Assembly (NCBI GenBank): GCA_900315745.1
Contig: ONAG01000002.1
Location: 1-64,000, forward strand
Direction of reading: 5' to 3'
Length of the DNA stretch: 64,000 bases
DNA from: an uncultured Prevotellaceae bacterium
Lineage (GTDB): Bacteria; Bacteroidota; Bacteroidia; Bacteroidales; Bacteroidaceae
This document shows positions 48,236 to 58,325 of this stretch, piece after piece (within the stretch, counting starts at the first letter, position 1; every line of letters begins with the position of its first letter). Made by a program: the position numbers and the translations under genes. The notes below the pieces were generated by a model. It was given only the letters and a program-made list of their open reading frames with translations. It made no database searches and was not told where the DNA came from.

Positions 48236-49468
48236 ATGAAAACATTCTCCACGCCATCAGCCCACCGCATTTGGCTGATGTCATTCATATCAACAATGCT
48301 TTTATTCACAAGCATTAAGTGTCTTGCAGACGACAACCAGGACAGTCAGTTTCGTAATATGGAAATAAGTCTGCTGACCTGTTCGCCACATGATGAGATA
48401 TACAGTCTGTATGGGCACACAGCCATTCGATGTTGTGACAGCATCACAGGTCAAGACATTGTCATCAATTATGGTGTTTTCAGTTTCGACCAGCCTTATT
48501 TCATCCCCCGTTTCATATTCGGCCTGACCGACTATTGCATGGGAGCATACACAATGAACCAGTTTCTTGCAGAATACTCCTACTATAATTGCAGTGTAAC
48601 TCAACAAGTGTTGAATCTCACAGAATCGGAGAAAAAAGCCATCATGCAAGCGCTGGCCATCAATGCCCTTCCAGAAAATGTGACCTATCGCTACAACTTC
48701 TTCCACGACAACTGCACCACCCGCGCCCGTGACATGATAACAGACCATTTAGGAGGCAAAATAGATTACAATAATGATATAGACGAAAACATCACCTTCC
48801 GCGACATGGTTCATGCCTGCACATCCAATTACCCATGGAATCAATTCGGCATAGACCTGCTCCTCGGCATGAACGCAGACAAACCCACGACGAGAAGCCA
48901 GCAACAATTCCTGCCATCAAATCTGATGAGAGACTTCTTAAAAGCCACAATTCTCTCAGATAATAAAGAACGCCCATTGGTAAAGCATACCTTTGATGTC
49001 TTGCAAGGAGGGATACAAGTGGAAGGAGAAGGTTTCCCCATAAGTCCAACGGCATGTTTCATCATTCTGCTGACAATCACCTTAATAATTATTGCCGTTG
49101 AGCAGAAGACACTAAAAATGCAATGGGGCTACGACTTGGTGATGCTGCTCGTCTGCGGGCTGTCGGGATTGGTGCTCACATTGATGATATTCTCACACCA
49201 CCCTACAGTAAGTCTCAATTTGCAGATTCTGCTTCTCAATCCACTCCATCTGTTTTTTGTCTTCCCCCTGTGCCGCAACAGTCACAAGGGCAAAGACCAT
49301 TGGTGGTGGAAAGCATGGTTTATTTTATGCATTTTGTTCGTTTTGGGAGTTTTTTTCCAAAAATACGCGGAAGGAATGCTAATATTGGCATTATCTTTGC
49401 TGTTGAGGATTATATCCCACAACATATTGTTGAGGAGAAAGTCAAAAAGACTTCAAAAATCCCGATAA
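48236..49468 (+). CDS. lnb: Lnb-type (DUF4105) membrane protein, putative lipoprotein N-acyltransferase
   Basis: A 410-residue protein with an N-terminal export signal, a DUF4105/Lnb periplasmic domain (residues about 40-250) and five C-terminal membrane helices (about 270-405). The domain shows LTCSPHDEIYSLYGHTAIR, INYGVFSFDQPYF and the family-defining YNFFHDNCTTRARDMI, whose Cys is the likely nucleophile. Lnb proteins add the third acyl chain to lipoproteins in Bacteroidetes, which lack Lnt. The chemistry here is inferred from family. The start is uncertain: a TAATTTTG -7 box (48224-48231) lies only 4 bp before this ATG, so Met15 (48278) could be used instead. Confidence 0.75.
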   Translation: MKTFSTPSAHRIWLMSFISTMLLFTSIKCLADDNQDSQFRNMEISLLTCSPHDEIYSLYGHTAIRCCDSITGQDIVINYGVFSFDQPYFIPRFIFGLTDYCMGAYTMNQFLAEYSYYNCSVTQQVLNLTESEKKAIMQALAINALPENVTYRYNFFHDNCTTRARDMITDHLGGKIDYNNDIDENITFRDMVHACTSNYPWNQFGIDLLLGMNADKPTTRSQQQFLPSNLMRDFLKATILSDNKERPLVKHTFDVLQGGIQVEGEGFPISPTACFIILLTITLIIIAVEQKTLKMQWGYDLVMLLVCGLSGLVLTLMIFSHHPTVSLNLQILLLNPLHLFFVFPLCRNSHKGKDHWWWKAWFILCILFVLGVFFQKYAEGMLILALSLLLRIISHNILLRRKSKRLQKSR

Positions 49469-49575
49469 TCCACAAAATAAACATAATCAATCGTAAAAAA
49501 CAAGGCAGTTTGGAATTAAATGCTTAAATTTGCACGATTATTGAAGCAACAAACAAAAACGAAATAAAAAAAGAA

Positions 49576-52500
49576 ATGGGTTTTTTAAAGATTATGCAGT
49601 CGTTGTTCGGCAACAAGTCCACACGCGACATGAAACTGATCCAGCCTATAGTAGAGCGCGTTAAAGCTGTTTATCCGGAGATACAAGCCCTGAGCCACGA
49701 TGGCTTACGTGCGAAGTCAGCTGAGATAAAGAAGTTCGTACAAGACTCAGCGAAAGAAGAGCGAGCCAAGGTAGAAGAGTTGAAATTGAAGATAGAGGAA
49801 ACTCCCATCGACCAGCGCAAGCCGATATTTGACGAGATAGACAAGATAGAGAAGAACATTCTTGAGATATACGAAAAAGCACTTGACGAGGTACTTCCAG
49901 TAGCATTCAGCATAATAAAGGACACAGCCCGTCGTTTTGCAGAGAATGACGAAGTGGTTGTAACTGCCACAGATTTCGACCGCGAGCTTGCCACCACAAA
50001 GGATTTTGTAAGAATAGAAGGAGACAACGCCATCTACTCCAACCACTGGCTGGCAGGCGGCAATGACCTGAAATGGGACATGATACACTATGATGTCCAG
50101 CTATTCGGTGGAGCCGTGCTTCATCAAGGAAAGATAGCAGAAATGGCAACTGGTGAAGGAAAAACCCTTGTGGCCACCCTTCCTGTATTCCTTAACGCAT
50201 TGACAGGCAATGGCGTGCATGTTGTGACCGTGAACGACTATCTTGCCAAACGTGACTCAGAATGGATGGGTCCGCTCTACATGTTCAATGGTCTTTCGGT
50301 AGATTGTATCGACAAGCACCGCCCCAATTCTGCAGAGCGTCGCAAGGCATACCAAGCCGACATCACTTTCGGCACCAATAACGAGTTCGGTTTCGACTAC
50401 CTACGTGACAACATGGCAATCTCCCCCTCCGATCTTGTCCAGCGAGCCCACAACTATGCAATTGTCGATGAGGTGGACTCCGTGCTGATAGACGATGCCC
50501 GAACCCCGCTCATCATTTCAGGTCCTGTGGAGCGTGGCGACGACCAAATGTTTGAAGAATTCCAACCTTTGGTGGAACAACTTGTGAACGTGCAACGTCG
50601 TCTTGCCAGCGACTACCTTGCCGACGCAAGACAAAAGATAACAAAAGGTACAGAGACCAACGACAAGGCAATGCTTACGGAAGGATTCCTTTCACTCTTC
50701 CGCTCACACAAGGCCCTCCCAAAGAACAAGGCTCTTATCAAATACCTTTCAGAAGAAGGCATAAAGGCAGGCATGCTTGCCACTGAAGAGGAATATATGC
50801 AAAACAACAACCGCCGCATGCCTGAAGCAGTGGAACCTCTGTATTTCGTGGTTGACGAAAAGATAAATTCCGTTGACCTGACAGACAAGGGAACAGAATG
50901 GCTTGCTAAGCAGGTGAAAGACAAGGACCTCTTCGTGCTGCCCGACATCACAGCCCAAATGTCGGATCTTGAGAATCGCAAGGACCTCAGCGAAGACGAG
51001 CGCCTGAAGCTCAAAGATGAATACATGAGCCATTATGCCCTGCAGAGCGAGCGCGTCCATACCCTTCAACAGCTGCTGAAAGCCTATACGATGTTCAACA
51101 AGGACGACGAATATGTGGTGATAGATGGAGAGGTGAAGATAGTTGACGAGCAGACAGGCCGTATAATGGAAGGCAGGCGCTGGAGTGATGGCTTGCATCA
51201 GGCAGTAGAAGCCAAAGAGCATGTCAAGGTGGAAGCAGCCACACAAACATACGCCACCATCACCTTGCAGAATTACTTCAGAATGTACCACAAGTTGGCT
51301 GGCATGACAGGTACTGCCATAACGGAGGCAGGAGAATTCTGGGACATCTACAAACTTGACGTAGTAGAAATTCCAACCAACAAGCCAGTTGCCCGCAACG
51401 ACCAGAACGACCGCATCTATCGCACACAGCGAGAGAAATACAAGGCTGTTATCGATGAGATAGTTGCCATGCGCGAATCAGGGCGCCCGACACTTGTGGG
51501 TACGACATCCGTAGAAATATCAGAATTGCTTTCACGCATGTTGAACATGCGCAAAATCCCCCACAACGTCTTGAATGCCAAGCTACACCAGAAAGAAGCC
51601 GACATTGTGGCACAGGCAGGACGCAGTACAGATGGTTTGGGAGCTGTTACGATAGCCACCAACATGGCAGGTCGTGGTACCGATATCAAGTTGACTCCTG
51701 AAGTAAAGGCCGCTGGTGGTCTTGCCATCATTGGTACAGAGCGCCATGAGAGCCGTCGTGTAGATCGCCAGTTGCGTGGTCGTGCCGGTCGTCAAGGCGA
51801 CCCAGGCTCTTCCGTATTCTACGTATCGTTGGAAGACAAGCTCATGCGCCTCTTCGGTTCAGAGCGCATCGCCAAGGTGATGGACCGTCTTGGTTTTGAA
51901 GATGGCGAGCGTATCGAGCACAACATGATAAGCAACAGCATCGAAAGAGCACAGAAGAAGGTGGAAGAGAACCACTTTGGTGTTCGCAAGCGCCTGCTTG
52001 AATACGACGACGTGATGAACCAACAGCGCAAGATGATTTATGAGAAGCGTCGCCACGCCTTGATGGGTGAGCGCATCGGCATGGACATCTCCGACATGAT
52101 TTGGGACAGAGTGGTTCGCATCGTGGAAAACAACAGCACCGACTACAAGGCATGCAAGGAAGAATTCCTGAAAGTATTTGCCATGGAATGCCCCTTCAGC
52201 GAGGAAGACCTTGTCAACAAGAAGCGCGACATCCTTGAAGAAGAATCATACACAAAGGTGATGGATACCTTCAAGCGCCGCACAGACCGTATCCACGAAG
52301 TGGCTTGGCCAGTCATCAAGCAGGTGTATGAGGAACAAGGCCAGATGTACGAGCGCATCAACGTGCCCGTCACCGATGGCCGTGGCATCATGAACATCCC
52401 ATGCGACCTCAAAGAAGCCTACGACACTGAGTGCAAGTCGGTTGTGAAACAATTCGAGAAAGTGGTGATGCTCCACATCATCGACGATTTCTGGAAAGAG

Positions 52501-52914
52501 AACCTCCGCCTGCTCGACGAATTGAAGCGCAATGTCCAGAACAGTGCCTCATACGAGCAAAAAGACCCATTGGTGATCTTCAAGATAGAGAGTGCGAAGT
52601 TGTTCGACAACATGATAGACGACATGCACAACCGCACTTGTGAGATACTGATGCGTGGTCAAATCCCACAATTGGTTCAACAGCAACAAGTGCAGGAAGC
52701 CGCACCCGAACAACACACCCAGCGTTATCAAGAGAGCAAGGGTGACGAGATGGTTGACCAAGGCCAGAAAGCAGCTGCCAGTCATGACACCCGTGAGACA
52801 GCACGTCAGGCGCCACAACCCATCCGAAAAGACAAGTTGCCAGGCCGCAACGACCCATGCCCCTGTGGAAGTGGCAAGAAGTTCAAGAACTGCCACGGCA
52901 GAGGATTGGTATGA
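49576..52914 (+). CDS. secA: Preprotein translocase ATPase SecA
   Basis: Motor of the Sec export pathway. 1112 residues, long as usual for Bacteroidetes because of inserts in the preprotein-binding and wing regions (for example residues about 345-420). [14 protein letters not shown] (Walker A), [21 protein letters not shown] (DEAD-like), [36 protein letters not shown] and the C-terminal zinc/SecB-binding [14 protein letters not shown] are intact. A Gln/Ala-rich linker (about 1030-1085) precedes the zinc tail. A TAAATTTG box at 49525-49532 is the likely -7 element, 44 bp before the ATG. Confidence 0.97.
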   Translation: MGFLKIMQSLFGNKSTRDMKLIQPIVERVKAVYPEIQALSHDGLRAKSAEIKKFVQDSAKEERAKVEELKLKIEETPIDQRKPIFDEIDKIEKNILEIYEKALDEVLPVAFSIIKDTARRFAENDEVVVTATDFDRELATTKDFVRIEGDNAIYSNHWLAGGNDLKWDMIHYDVQLFGGAVLHQGKIAEMATGEGKTLVATLPVFLNALTGNGVHVVTVNDYLAKRDSEWMGPLYMFNGLSVDCIDKHRPNSAERRKAYQADITFGTNNEFGFDYLRDNMAISPSDLVQRAHNYAIVDEVDSVLIDDARTPLIISGPVERGDDQMFEEFQPLVEQLVNVQRRLASDYLADARQKITKGTETNDKAMLTEGFLSLFRSHKALPKNKALIKYLSEEGIKAGMLATEEEYMQNNNRRMPEAVEPLYFVVDEKINSVDLTDKGTEWLAKQVKDKDLFVLPDITAQMSDLENRKDLSEDERLKLKDEYMSHYALQSERVHTLQQLLKAYTMFNKDDEYVVIDGEVKIVDEQTGRIMEGRRWSDGLHQAVEAKEHVKVEAATQTYATITLQNYFRMYHKLAGMTGTAITEAGEFWDIYKLDVVEIPTNKPVARNDQNDRIYRTQREKYKAVIDEIVAMRESGRPTLVGTTSVEISELLSRMLNMRKIPHNVLNAKLHQKEADIVAQAGRSTDGLGAVTIATNMAGRGTDIKLTPEVKAAGGLAIIGTERHESRRVDRQLRGRAGRQGDPGSSVFYVSLEDKLMRLFGSERIAKVMDRLGFEDGERIEHNMISNSIERAQKKVEENHFGVRKRLLEYDDVMNQQRKMIYEKRRHALMGERIGMDISDMIWDRVVRIVENNSTDYKACKEEFLKVFAMECPFSEEDLVNKKRDILEEESYTKVMDTFKRRTDRIHEVAWPVIKQVYEEQGQMYERINVPVTDGRGIMNIPCDLKEAYDTECKSVVKQFEKVVMLHIIDDFWKENLRLLDELKRNVQNSASYEQKDPLVIFKIESAKLFDNMIDDMHNRTCEILMRGQIPQLVQQQQVQEAAPEQHTQRYQESKGDEMVDQGQKAAASHDTRETARQAPQPIRKDKLPGRNDPCPCGSGKKFKNCHGRGLV

Positions 52915-52934
52915 AATCATATTTATAATAAGGT

Positions 52935-53666
52935 ATGAATATTTACATCAAAGATCTACGCAAGGCTTTCGGGGAGAAAGTAGCGGTTGACATCGACACC
53001 TATGAAGTGAAACATGGTGAGATGATGGGACTTGTAGGCAACAACGGTGCCGGCAAGACAACCTTGTTTCGACTGATGCTCGACCTGCTGAAAGCAGATT
53101 CGGGAAATGTGGAATATCAATTTACAGCAGAAGAGGGAGAGACGCCCACCATCATCGACCCATCTTTAAGTGAGGAGTGGAAATCTCACACAGGAGCATA
53201 CATCGACGACGGCTTTCTCATTGACTTCCTCACCCCCGAAGAATATTTTGATTTCATCGGAAAGGTAAGCGGTCTTGACAAGACCGAGACAGAAAACCGC
53301 ATACATGAGTACGACCACCTGATGGCAGGAGAGATATTAGACCAGAAGAAACTCATCAGAGACTTCTCTGCAGGCAACAAACAGAAAATCGGCATAATAT
53401 CCGCCCTGCTCCACCGTCCGGAACTTGTAATCCTCGACGAGCCGTTCAATTTTCTCGACCCATCGAGCCAAAATGTGCTGAAGCATACCTTGGTAGATTA
53501 CAATAAGACAACAGGTGCCACAATCATCATCAGTAGCCACAACCTGGCTCACACCATCGACATCTGTCCGCGCATCACACTGCTCGAACATGGCAAGATA
53601 GTGAAAGACCTCTCCAATGAGAATCACAGTGCGGAAGAGGAACTGAATGCTTACTTCGACCAATAA
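52935..53666 (+). CDS. ABC transporter ATP-binding protein
   Basis: A 243-residue ATPase: Walker A GNNGAGKTT (residues 36-44), the signature FSAGNKQKIGI, Walker B LVILDEPFNFLDP and the H-loop SSHNLAH. The arrangement is that of drug or gliding-type exporters (CcmA/GldA-like). No permease gene is adjacent, so the partner must be encoded elsewhere. It is 20 bp after secA and may be read with it. A terminator follows. Confidence 0.88.
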   Translation: MNIYIKDLRKAFGEKVAVDIDTYEVKHGEMMGLVGNNGAGKTTLFRLMLDLLKADSGNVEYQFTAEEGETPTIIDPSLSEEWKSHTGAYIDDGFLIDFLTPEEYFDFIGKVSGLDKTETENRIHEYDHLMAGEILDQKKLIRDFSAGNKQKIGIISALLHRPELVILDEPFNFLDPSSQNVLKHTLVDYNKTTGATIIISSHNLAHTIDICPRITLLEHGKIVKDLSNENHSAEEELNAYFDQ

Positions 53667-53722
53667 TAGGTAAGAGGTCGGAAAATGAGGCAACGACATC
53701 ATCATTTCAAGGTATTTTGACC

Positions 53723-53762
53723 AAAGCAAGCATGGATAATGATGTTCATGCTTGCTTTTTTT
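53723..53762 (+). terminator. Intrinsic terminator after the ABC gene
   Basis: AAAGCAAGCATG pairs with CATGCTTGCTTT (12 bp) with a 12-nt loop and a run of T residues. Confidence 0.9.
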
Positions 53763-53764
53763 AT

Positions 53765-53772
53765 TACTTTTG
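53765..53772 (+). promoter_or_regulatory. Putative -7 box of the feoAB promoter
   Basis: TACTTTTG followed by C, 62 bp before the feoAB ATG. The -33 position falls inside the preceding terminator and is unclear. Confidence 0.5.
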
Positions 53773-53834
53773 CATGTTGTAATCAGAAGCCATGACTTTG
53801 GCGGAATATAAAGGACTAAAATAGACCATCACCC

Positions 53835-56366
53835 ATGAAATTATCGGAATTGCATACAGGCGAAAAAGGTGTAATTGTGAAAGTGCTGGGACACGGAAGT
53901 TTCCGTAAGCGCATTGTGGAAATGGGCTTCATAAAAGGCACGATAGTGGAGGTGCTTCTCAACGCCCCCCTTCAAGACCCTGTGAAATACAAATTGATGG
54001 GCTATGAGGTAAGTCTTCGCCACGACGAAGCAGCCATGGTGGAGATTGTTAGTGCTGAAGACGCCGCCAAGGCAGAGTTTGACGACATATTATTGCCTAC
54101 ATCCCAAATATCCGACTCAGGCGAAAGCATCAATCTGACAGACCACAAGTTACATCATGCCGCCAAGAAGAAACGCCGCTGCATCAATGTAGCCTTGGTG
54201 GGCAACCCCAACTGCGGCAAGACCTCCCTTTTCAACTTTGCATCAGGAGCACATGAGCGCGTAGGCAACTACTCGGGTGTGACGGTAGATGCAAAGGAAG
54301 GTCGCGCCACATACGAAGGTTACGAATTCAACATAGTTGACTTGCCAGGCACCTATTCACTGTCGGCTTACAGTCCGGAGGAACTATACGTTCGCAAGCA
54401 CATAGTGGAAAAGACCCCTGATGTGGTGATAAATGTGATAGATGCCAGCAATTTGGAGCGCAACCTATATCTCACCACACAATTGATAGACATGAACTTG
54501 CGCATGGTGTGCGCGCTCAACATGTATGATGAGACAGAGCGTCGTGGCGACCACATCGACCATGCAAAATTAGGACAGCTTTTTGGTGTCCCCATGATTC
54601 CTACTGTATTCAAAAACGGCAGAGGGGTGGAACTGTTGTTCCACATCATCATCAACATCTACGAAGGCAACGACTTTGTGGACAAGGATGGAAACATCAA
54701 CCCAAAAGTGGCAGCAGAAATAGCAGAATGGCACAAGGAATATGAGAACCATCATGGTGGCGACCACTCAGACGACTATGCACATGGTCCTCGTCCCAAC
54801 AAGAGTGTCTATCGCCATATCCACATCAACCATGGTCAGTACGTGGAATCAGGAATAGAGAAAGTGAAGGCTGAACTGATGAAGAACGAGAAGGTCCGCA
54901 CGAAATATTCCACGCGCTATCTTGCCATCAAGTTGCTTGAGATGGATAAAGATGCCGAACGATTTGTGCGGCAGCTCGATGGAGGCGACAAAGTGTTATC
55001 GATTCGCAATGAAGCCTCTGCGCAAATCAAGGAAGACACCAAGGAAGACAGCGAAACTGCCGTCATGGACGCCAAATATGGCTTCATCCATGGCGCATTA
55101 CAAGAAGCAGGCTATGAGCAAGGGACAAAAGAAGACACCTATCGAGCCACCCATTTCCTCGACAAGATAATCACGCACAAATATCTCGGCATTCCAATAT
55201 TCGTGCTGATACTATACGTGATGTTCCAAGCCACCTTTTCATTAGGCCAATATCCAATGGACTGGATAGAAGCCCTCTTCTCCTGGCTTGGCGAAATGAC
55301 AAGCAAGAACTTGCCCGACGGTCCGTTGAAAGACATGCTTGTAGATGGCGTGATAGGCGGTGTAGGAGCAGTAATAGTATTCCTTCCCCAGATACTTATA
55401 CTCTATGCCTTCATCTCGTTCATGGAAGACTCAGGCTACATGGCTCGTGCAGCATTCATTATGGACAAGCTAATGCACAAGATGGGACTGCATGGCAAGT
55501 CGTTCATACCTTTGATAATGGGTTTTGGATGCAATGTTCCTGCCGTGATGGCATCACGCACAATAGAGAGCCGCAAGTCACGTATCATCACTATGCTCAT
55601 ACTTCCCTTCATGAGTTGTTCGGCACGTCTTCCCATATACATTATGGTGATAGGAGCATTCTTTGCTGTAGAGTATCAGTCATTGGCAATGATATCATTA
55701 TATGTGATAGGCATATTCACCGCAGTGATAATGAGCCGCATCTTCAGCAGATTTGTAATCAAGGGCGAGGACACCCCATTTGTCATGGAACTTCCCCCCT
55801 ATCGTATCCCCACAGGTAAGGCAATGCTACGTCACACATGGGAGAAAGGCAAGCAATATCTTAAAAAGATGGGAGGCATAATCCTTGTGGCGAGCATTGT
55901 AGTATGGGCATTAGGCTATTTCCCACACGATGACAGTCTATCGAAACAAGAGCAACAAGAAGCCAGCTACATAGGGCACATAGGCAAGGCGATAGAGCCT
56001 ATATTCAGAGCTCAGGGTTTCACATGGAAACTCGATGTAGGACTGATAGCAGGTGTGGGCGCAAAGGAAATTGTAGCATCCACCATGGGAGTGCTATATA
56101 CAGGCGAGGAAGAAGTTGCCGATAATGAGTCGGAAGAACGCACAAGCCATTACAGCACACTCCACGACAAAATGACAGCAGAAGGCATAACGCCATTGGT
56201 CGCCTACTGTTTCCTGCTTTTTGTATTGCTCTATTTCCCGTGCATAGCCACGATAGCCGCCATAAAGAACGAGACAGGCAGTTGGCGTTGGGCGTTGTTT
56301 GCAGCCTTATATACCACTGCGGTGGCATGGGTTGTTTCGGCATGTGTCTATCAAGTATGTAGGTAA
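53835..56366 (+). CDS. feoB: Ferrous iron transport fusion protein FeoA-FeoB
   Basis: Imports Fe(II) across the inner membrane. 843 residues. A FeoA SH3-like domain (1-78, LSELHTGEKGVIVKVLG, MGFIKGTIVEVL) is fused to a FeoB G domain (about 115-280) with G1 GNPNCGKTSLFN, YSGVTVDAKEG, G3 DLPGTYSLSAYSPEE and LNMYDE. A His/Asp-rich stretch (about 300-330, HHGGDHSDDYAHG) may bind metal. The membrane domain has two gate regions (PLIMGFGCNVPAVMASRTIE and GAKEIVASTMGVLY). Such FeoAB fusions are usual in Bacteroidetes. Confidence 0.95.
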   Translation: MKLSELHTGEKGVIVKVLGHGSFRKRIVEMGFIKGTIVEVLLNAPLQDPVKYKLMGYEVSLRHDEAAMVEIVSAEDAAKAEFDDILLPTSQISDSGESINLTDHKLHHAAKKKRRCINVALVGNPNCGKTSLFNFASGAHERVGNYSGVTVDAKEGRATYEGYEFNIVDLPGTYSLSAYSPEELYVRKHIVEKTPDVVINVIDASNLERNLYLTTQLIDMNLRMVCALNMYDETERRGDHIDHAKLGQLFGVPMIPTVFKNGRGVELLFHIIINIYEGNDFVDKDGNINPKVAAEIAEWHKEYENHHGGDHSDDYAHGPRPNKSVYRHIHINHGQYVESGIEKVKAELMKNEKVRTKYSTRYLAIKLLEMDKDAERFVRQLDGGDKVLSIRNEASAQIKEDTKEDSETAVMDAKYGFIHGALQEAGYEQGTKEDTYRATHFLDKIITHKYLGIPIFVLILYVMFQATFSLGQYPMDWIEALFSWLGEMTSKNLPDGPLKDMLVDGVIGGVGAVIVFLPQILILYAFISFMEDSGYMARAAFIMDKLMHKMGLHGKSFIPLIMGFGCNVPAVMASRTIESRKSRIITMLILPFMSCSARLPIYIMVIGAFFAVEYQSLAMISLYVIGIFTAVIMSRIFSRFVIKGEDTPFVMELPPYRIPTGKAMLRHTWEKGKQYLKKMGGIILVASIVVWALGYFPHDDSLSKQEQQEASYIGHIGKAIEPIFRAQGFTWKLDVGLIAGVGAKEIVASTMGVLYTGEEEVADNESEERTSHYSTLHDKMTAEGITPLVAYCFLLFVLLYFPCIATIAAIKNETGSWRWALFAALYTTAVAWVVSACVYQVCR

Positions 56367-56711
56367 TCAAATTATCTGTAACTATCAATCTTGTAGGTGT
56401 TGCATAGTCTTTTATGTTTCTTTGGCGCATCTTTTCCACTCATCCTCAGTCACATAGCCCGCTATGTTCCTTCGTCCGAGAGAAAAATCTGCATCCAAAT
56501 AAATCATAAAATACTATCATCTAATTTTGATCACCTACTTATTTTCCTAAGCAGGCATTTTGTCCATATCTTACGCCGTGCCACCTTGAATTCCTAAAGA
56601 CCAATTCAGGTTAAAAAAACTTATTATTTATTACGCAAGAGAATCGTTTCGCTTTTTTTTAATATATTTGCCACCATACAATTGAAATCAAAAAAACGCA
56701 ATAGAACAACT
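56367..56711. other. Intergenic region with repeat-like element
   Basis: 345 bp between feoAB and a small lipoprotein gene. It carries a 16-bp palindrome ACATAGC-cc-GCTATGT (56452-56467), the second copy of the 41-bp repeat (56501-56541), and GC-richer sequence on both sides that looks like an intergenic repeat or a decayed fragment. No gene is supported. Confidence 0.5.
56501..56541. repeat. 41-bp interspersed repeat, copy 2
   Basis: Same orientation as copy 1 at 2931-2971, 39 of 41 positions identical; the changes are t/c at the 18th base and t/a at the 30th. It includes TAATTTTG (56522-56529), a possible -7 box 182 bp before the lipoprotein ATG. Confidence 0.75.
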
Positions 56712-57074
56712 ATGAGCATCAGAAAGACCATGGTGGCACTGATGATAGGCATGGCAAGTATGACAGTCATCACCTCTTGTTCCACCAAACAATCAGCAAT
56801 CAGCCAGATGGAGCGACTGGCAAATGACATTCGCGACAATGGAAGTTATTATACAACAAAAGACTGGGAGAATGCCGTCCAGGACTTCTGGAAGATACGC
56901 AAGAAGATGGCAAAATTTGACTACACCCCAGCAGAGCGGAAAACCATAGGCGAACTTGAGAGCCAATGCGCCCGTTATATGGCAAAGGGCATCAAGGATG
57001 GAGCGATCAACGGCATAATGGGTGTAGCCAATGAGATTCGCGGCATCCTTGATGGTCTTGGAATACAATACTAA
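56712..57074 (+). CDS. Small hypothetical lipoprotein
   Basis: A 120-residue lipoprotein. The start at 56712 places a clean signal (MSIRKTMVALMIGMASMTVITSC) before the lipidated Cys23; an in-frame ATG at 56682 would add ten basic residues. The mature part is helical: ISQMERLANDIRDNGSYYTTKDWENAVQDFWKIRKKM, then TIGELESQCARYMAKG and a Gly-rich end. I do not recognise a function. It converges on pncB with 6 bp between. Confidence 0.75.
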   Translation: MSIRKTMVALMIGMASMTVITSCSTKQSAISQMERLANDIRDNGSYYTTKDWENAVQDFWKIRKKMAKFDYTPAERKTIGELESQCARYMAKGIKDGAINGIMGVANEIRGILDGLGIQY

Positions 57075-57080
57075 GAAAAC

Positions 57081-58289
57081 TTAGTCCTCTTTGAAATTTA
57101 TAGTATCCATATACCGGCGAATTACTTCAGGTTTGCCGGTATGCTTTCCTTTGTCCTCGCTGATTTTGCACGTGTCATTATAGAAATCCCAAGATTCAGT
57201 GATTTTGGCAGCCACGAGCTTTATCACGATGTTCATGGGTGCAAGCCCATCGAAGTCGTTAGTGAAATGAGTTCCTATGCCAAATGAGGGCTGACACAAG
57301 TCCTTTGCATATTCATGAATCTGAATAGCCCTATCTGTATCAAGAGCATTGCTGAAGATGACCTGTTTGGACCTTGGGTCGATACCGAGAGAATGGTATT
57401 TATCAACAATTTTGTGCAGCTGTTCATAATTGTCGCCACTATCAATACGCAAGCCCTTGAACAAGTTGGCGAAATCCTCTGAGAAATTGAGGCTGAACAA
57501 ATGCCATCCGAAACTATCGTAAAGGAAGGTACCCAATGCCCCACGGAAAGTATGCCTCCAAGCATTCATTGCCATGTGGTTTGCCATCTGCGGACCATAC
57601 ATGGCAGCGATGGCGCATATAAACTCATGAGCCATTGTTCCTACTGGAGTAAGGTCATATTTCATGGCGAGATACACATTGCTTGTTCCCACGAATGTAC
57701 CTTCCCATTTCTTGGACAGCTGACATTCTTTCATTGCCCTTACCACTACATCCTCAGCCTGAAGCGAAGCCCTTCTTCTCGTACCGAAGTCACTATACAC
57801 ACACCCAGCCCCGAGGAGACGTTCAGCCTTGTTGTACGCCTTTTCATAGCACTTGTCATAATCCAACTTGTCTGTTTGGCCTGTCATGATATAGAACAAT
57901 TCAGAGATGATGGCAAGCAATTTCACCTCAAGAAGTATTGTGTTTGCCCAATACCCCTCTATTTGCAAATGCAGATGCCCTTCTTCATCTTGCCAAGCCT
58001 TTACCCATTCCTTTGAGAACTTGAATCCCTTCAGATAAGGATAAAACCAATTGGGGATATAATAGCATTTCCTTTTCATGAAATCAATCTCTTCCTGGGT
58101 TACAGAGACACTCTCAAGAGCCTCAACCTGCCTGTTGAGTTCATCGGCGAAACCTTCAGGATAGACAGTGTTGTTTCTATCTACGAACATGTATTTTACC
58201 ATAGCTCTTGGATAGTTGTCGATTACGGCACAACACATGGAAAGCTTGTACAAGTCGTCGTCGGTAAAATGTGTTATTATTTGTCTCAT
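57081..58289 (-). CDS. pncB: Nicotinate phosphoribosyltransferase
   Basis: First step of NAD salvage: nicotinate plus PRPP to nicotinate mononucleotide. 402 residues, the bacterial PncB length. ITHFTDDDLYKLSMC, DFGTRRRASLQAEDVVV, FVGTSNVYLAMKYDLTPVGTMAHEFI (with the phosphorylated His segment), RIDSGDNYEQ and FGIGTHFTNDF are present. It lies 36 bp downstream of the penicillin-binding protein gene on the same strand and may be co-transcribed. Confidence 0.95.
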   Translation of the reverse strand: MRQIITHFTDDDLYKLSMCCAVIDNYPRAMVKYMFVDRNNTVYPEGFADELNRQVEALESVSVTQEEIDFMKRKCYYIPNWFYPYLKGFKFSKEWVKAWQDEEGHLHLQIEGYWANTILLEVKLLAIISELFYIMTGQTDKLDYDKCYEKAYNKAERLLGAGCVYSDFGTRRRASLQAEDVVVRAMKECQLSKKWEGTFVGTSNVYLAMKYDLTPVGTMAHEFICAIAAMYGPQMANHMAMNAWRHTFRGALGTFLYDSFGWHLFSLNFSEDFANLFKGLRIDSGDNYEQLHKIVDKYHSLGIDPRSKQVIFSNALDTDRAIQIHEYAKDLCQPSFGIGTHFTNDFDGLAPMNIVIKLVAAKITESWDFYNDTCKISEDKGKHTGKPEVIRRYMDTINFKED

Positions 58290-58325
58290 AGTTAGGATGT
58301 AGCTTTAATTAGGCAATAGAATTTA

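Noticed and set aside
53767..53834. Riboswitch or iron-box search before feoAB
   Set aside because: The leader is only about 60 bases and shows no palindromic Fur-like site that I could support.
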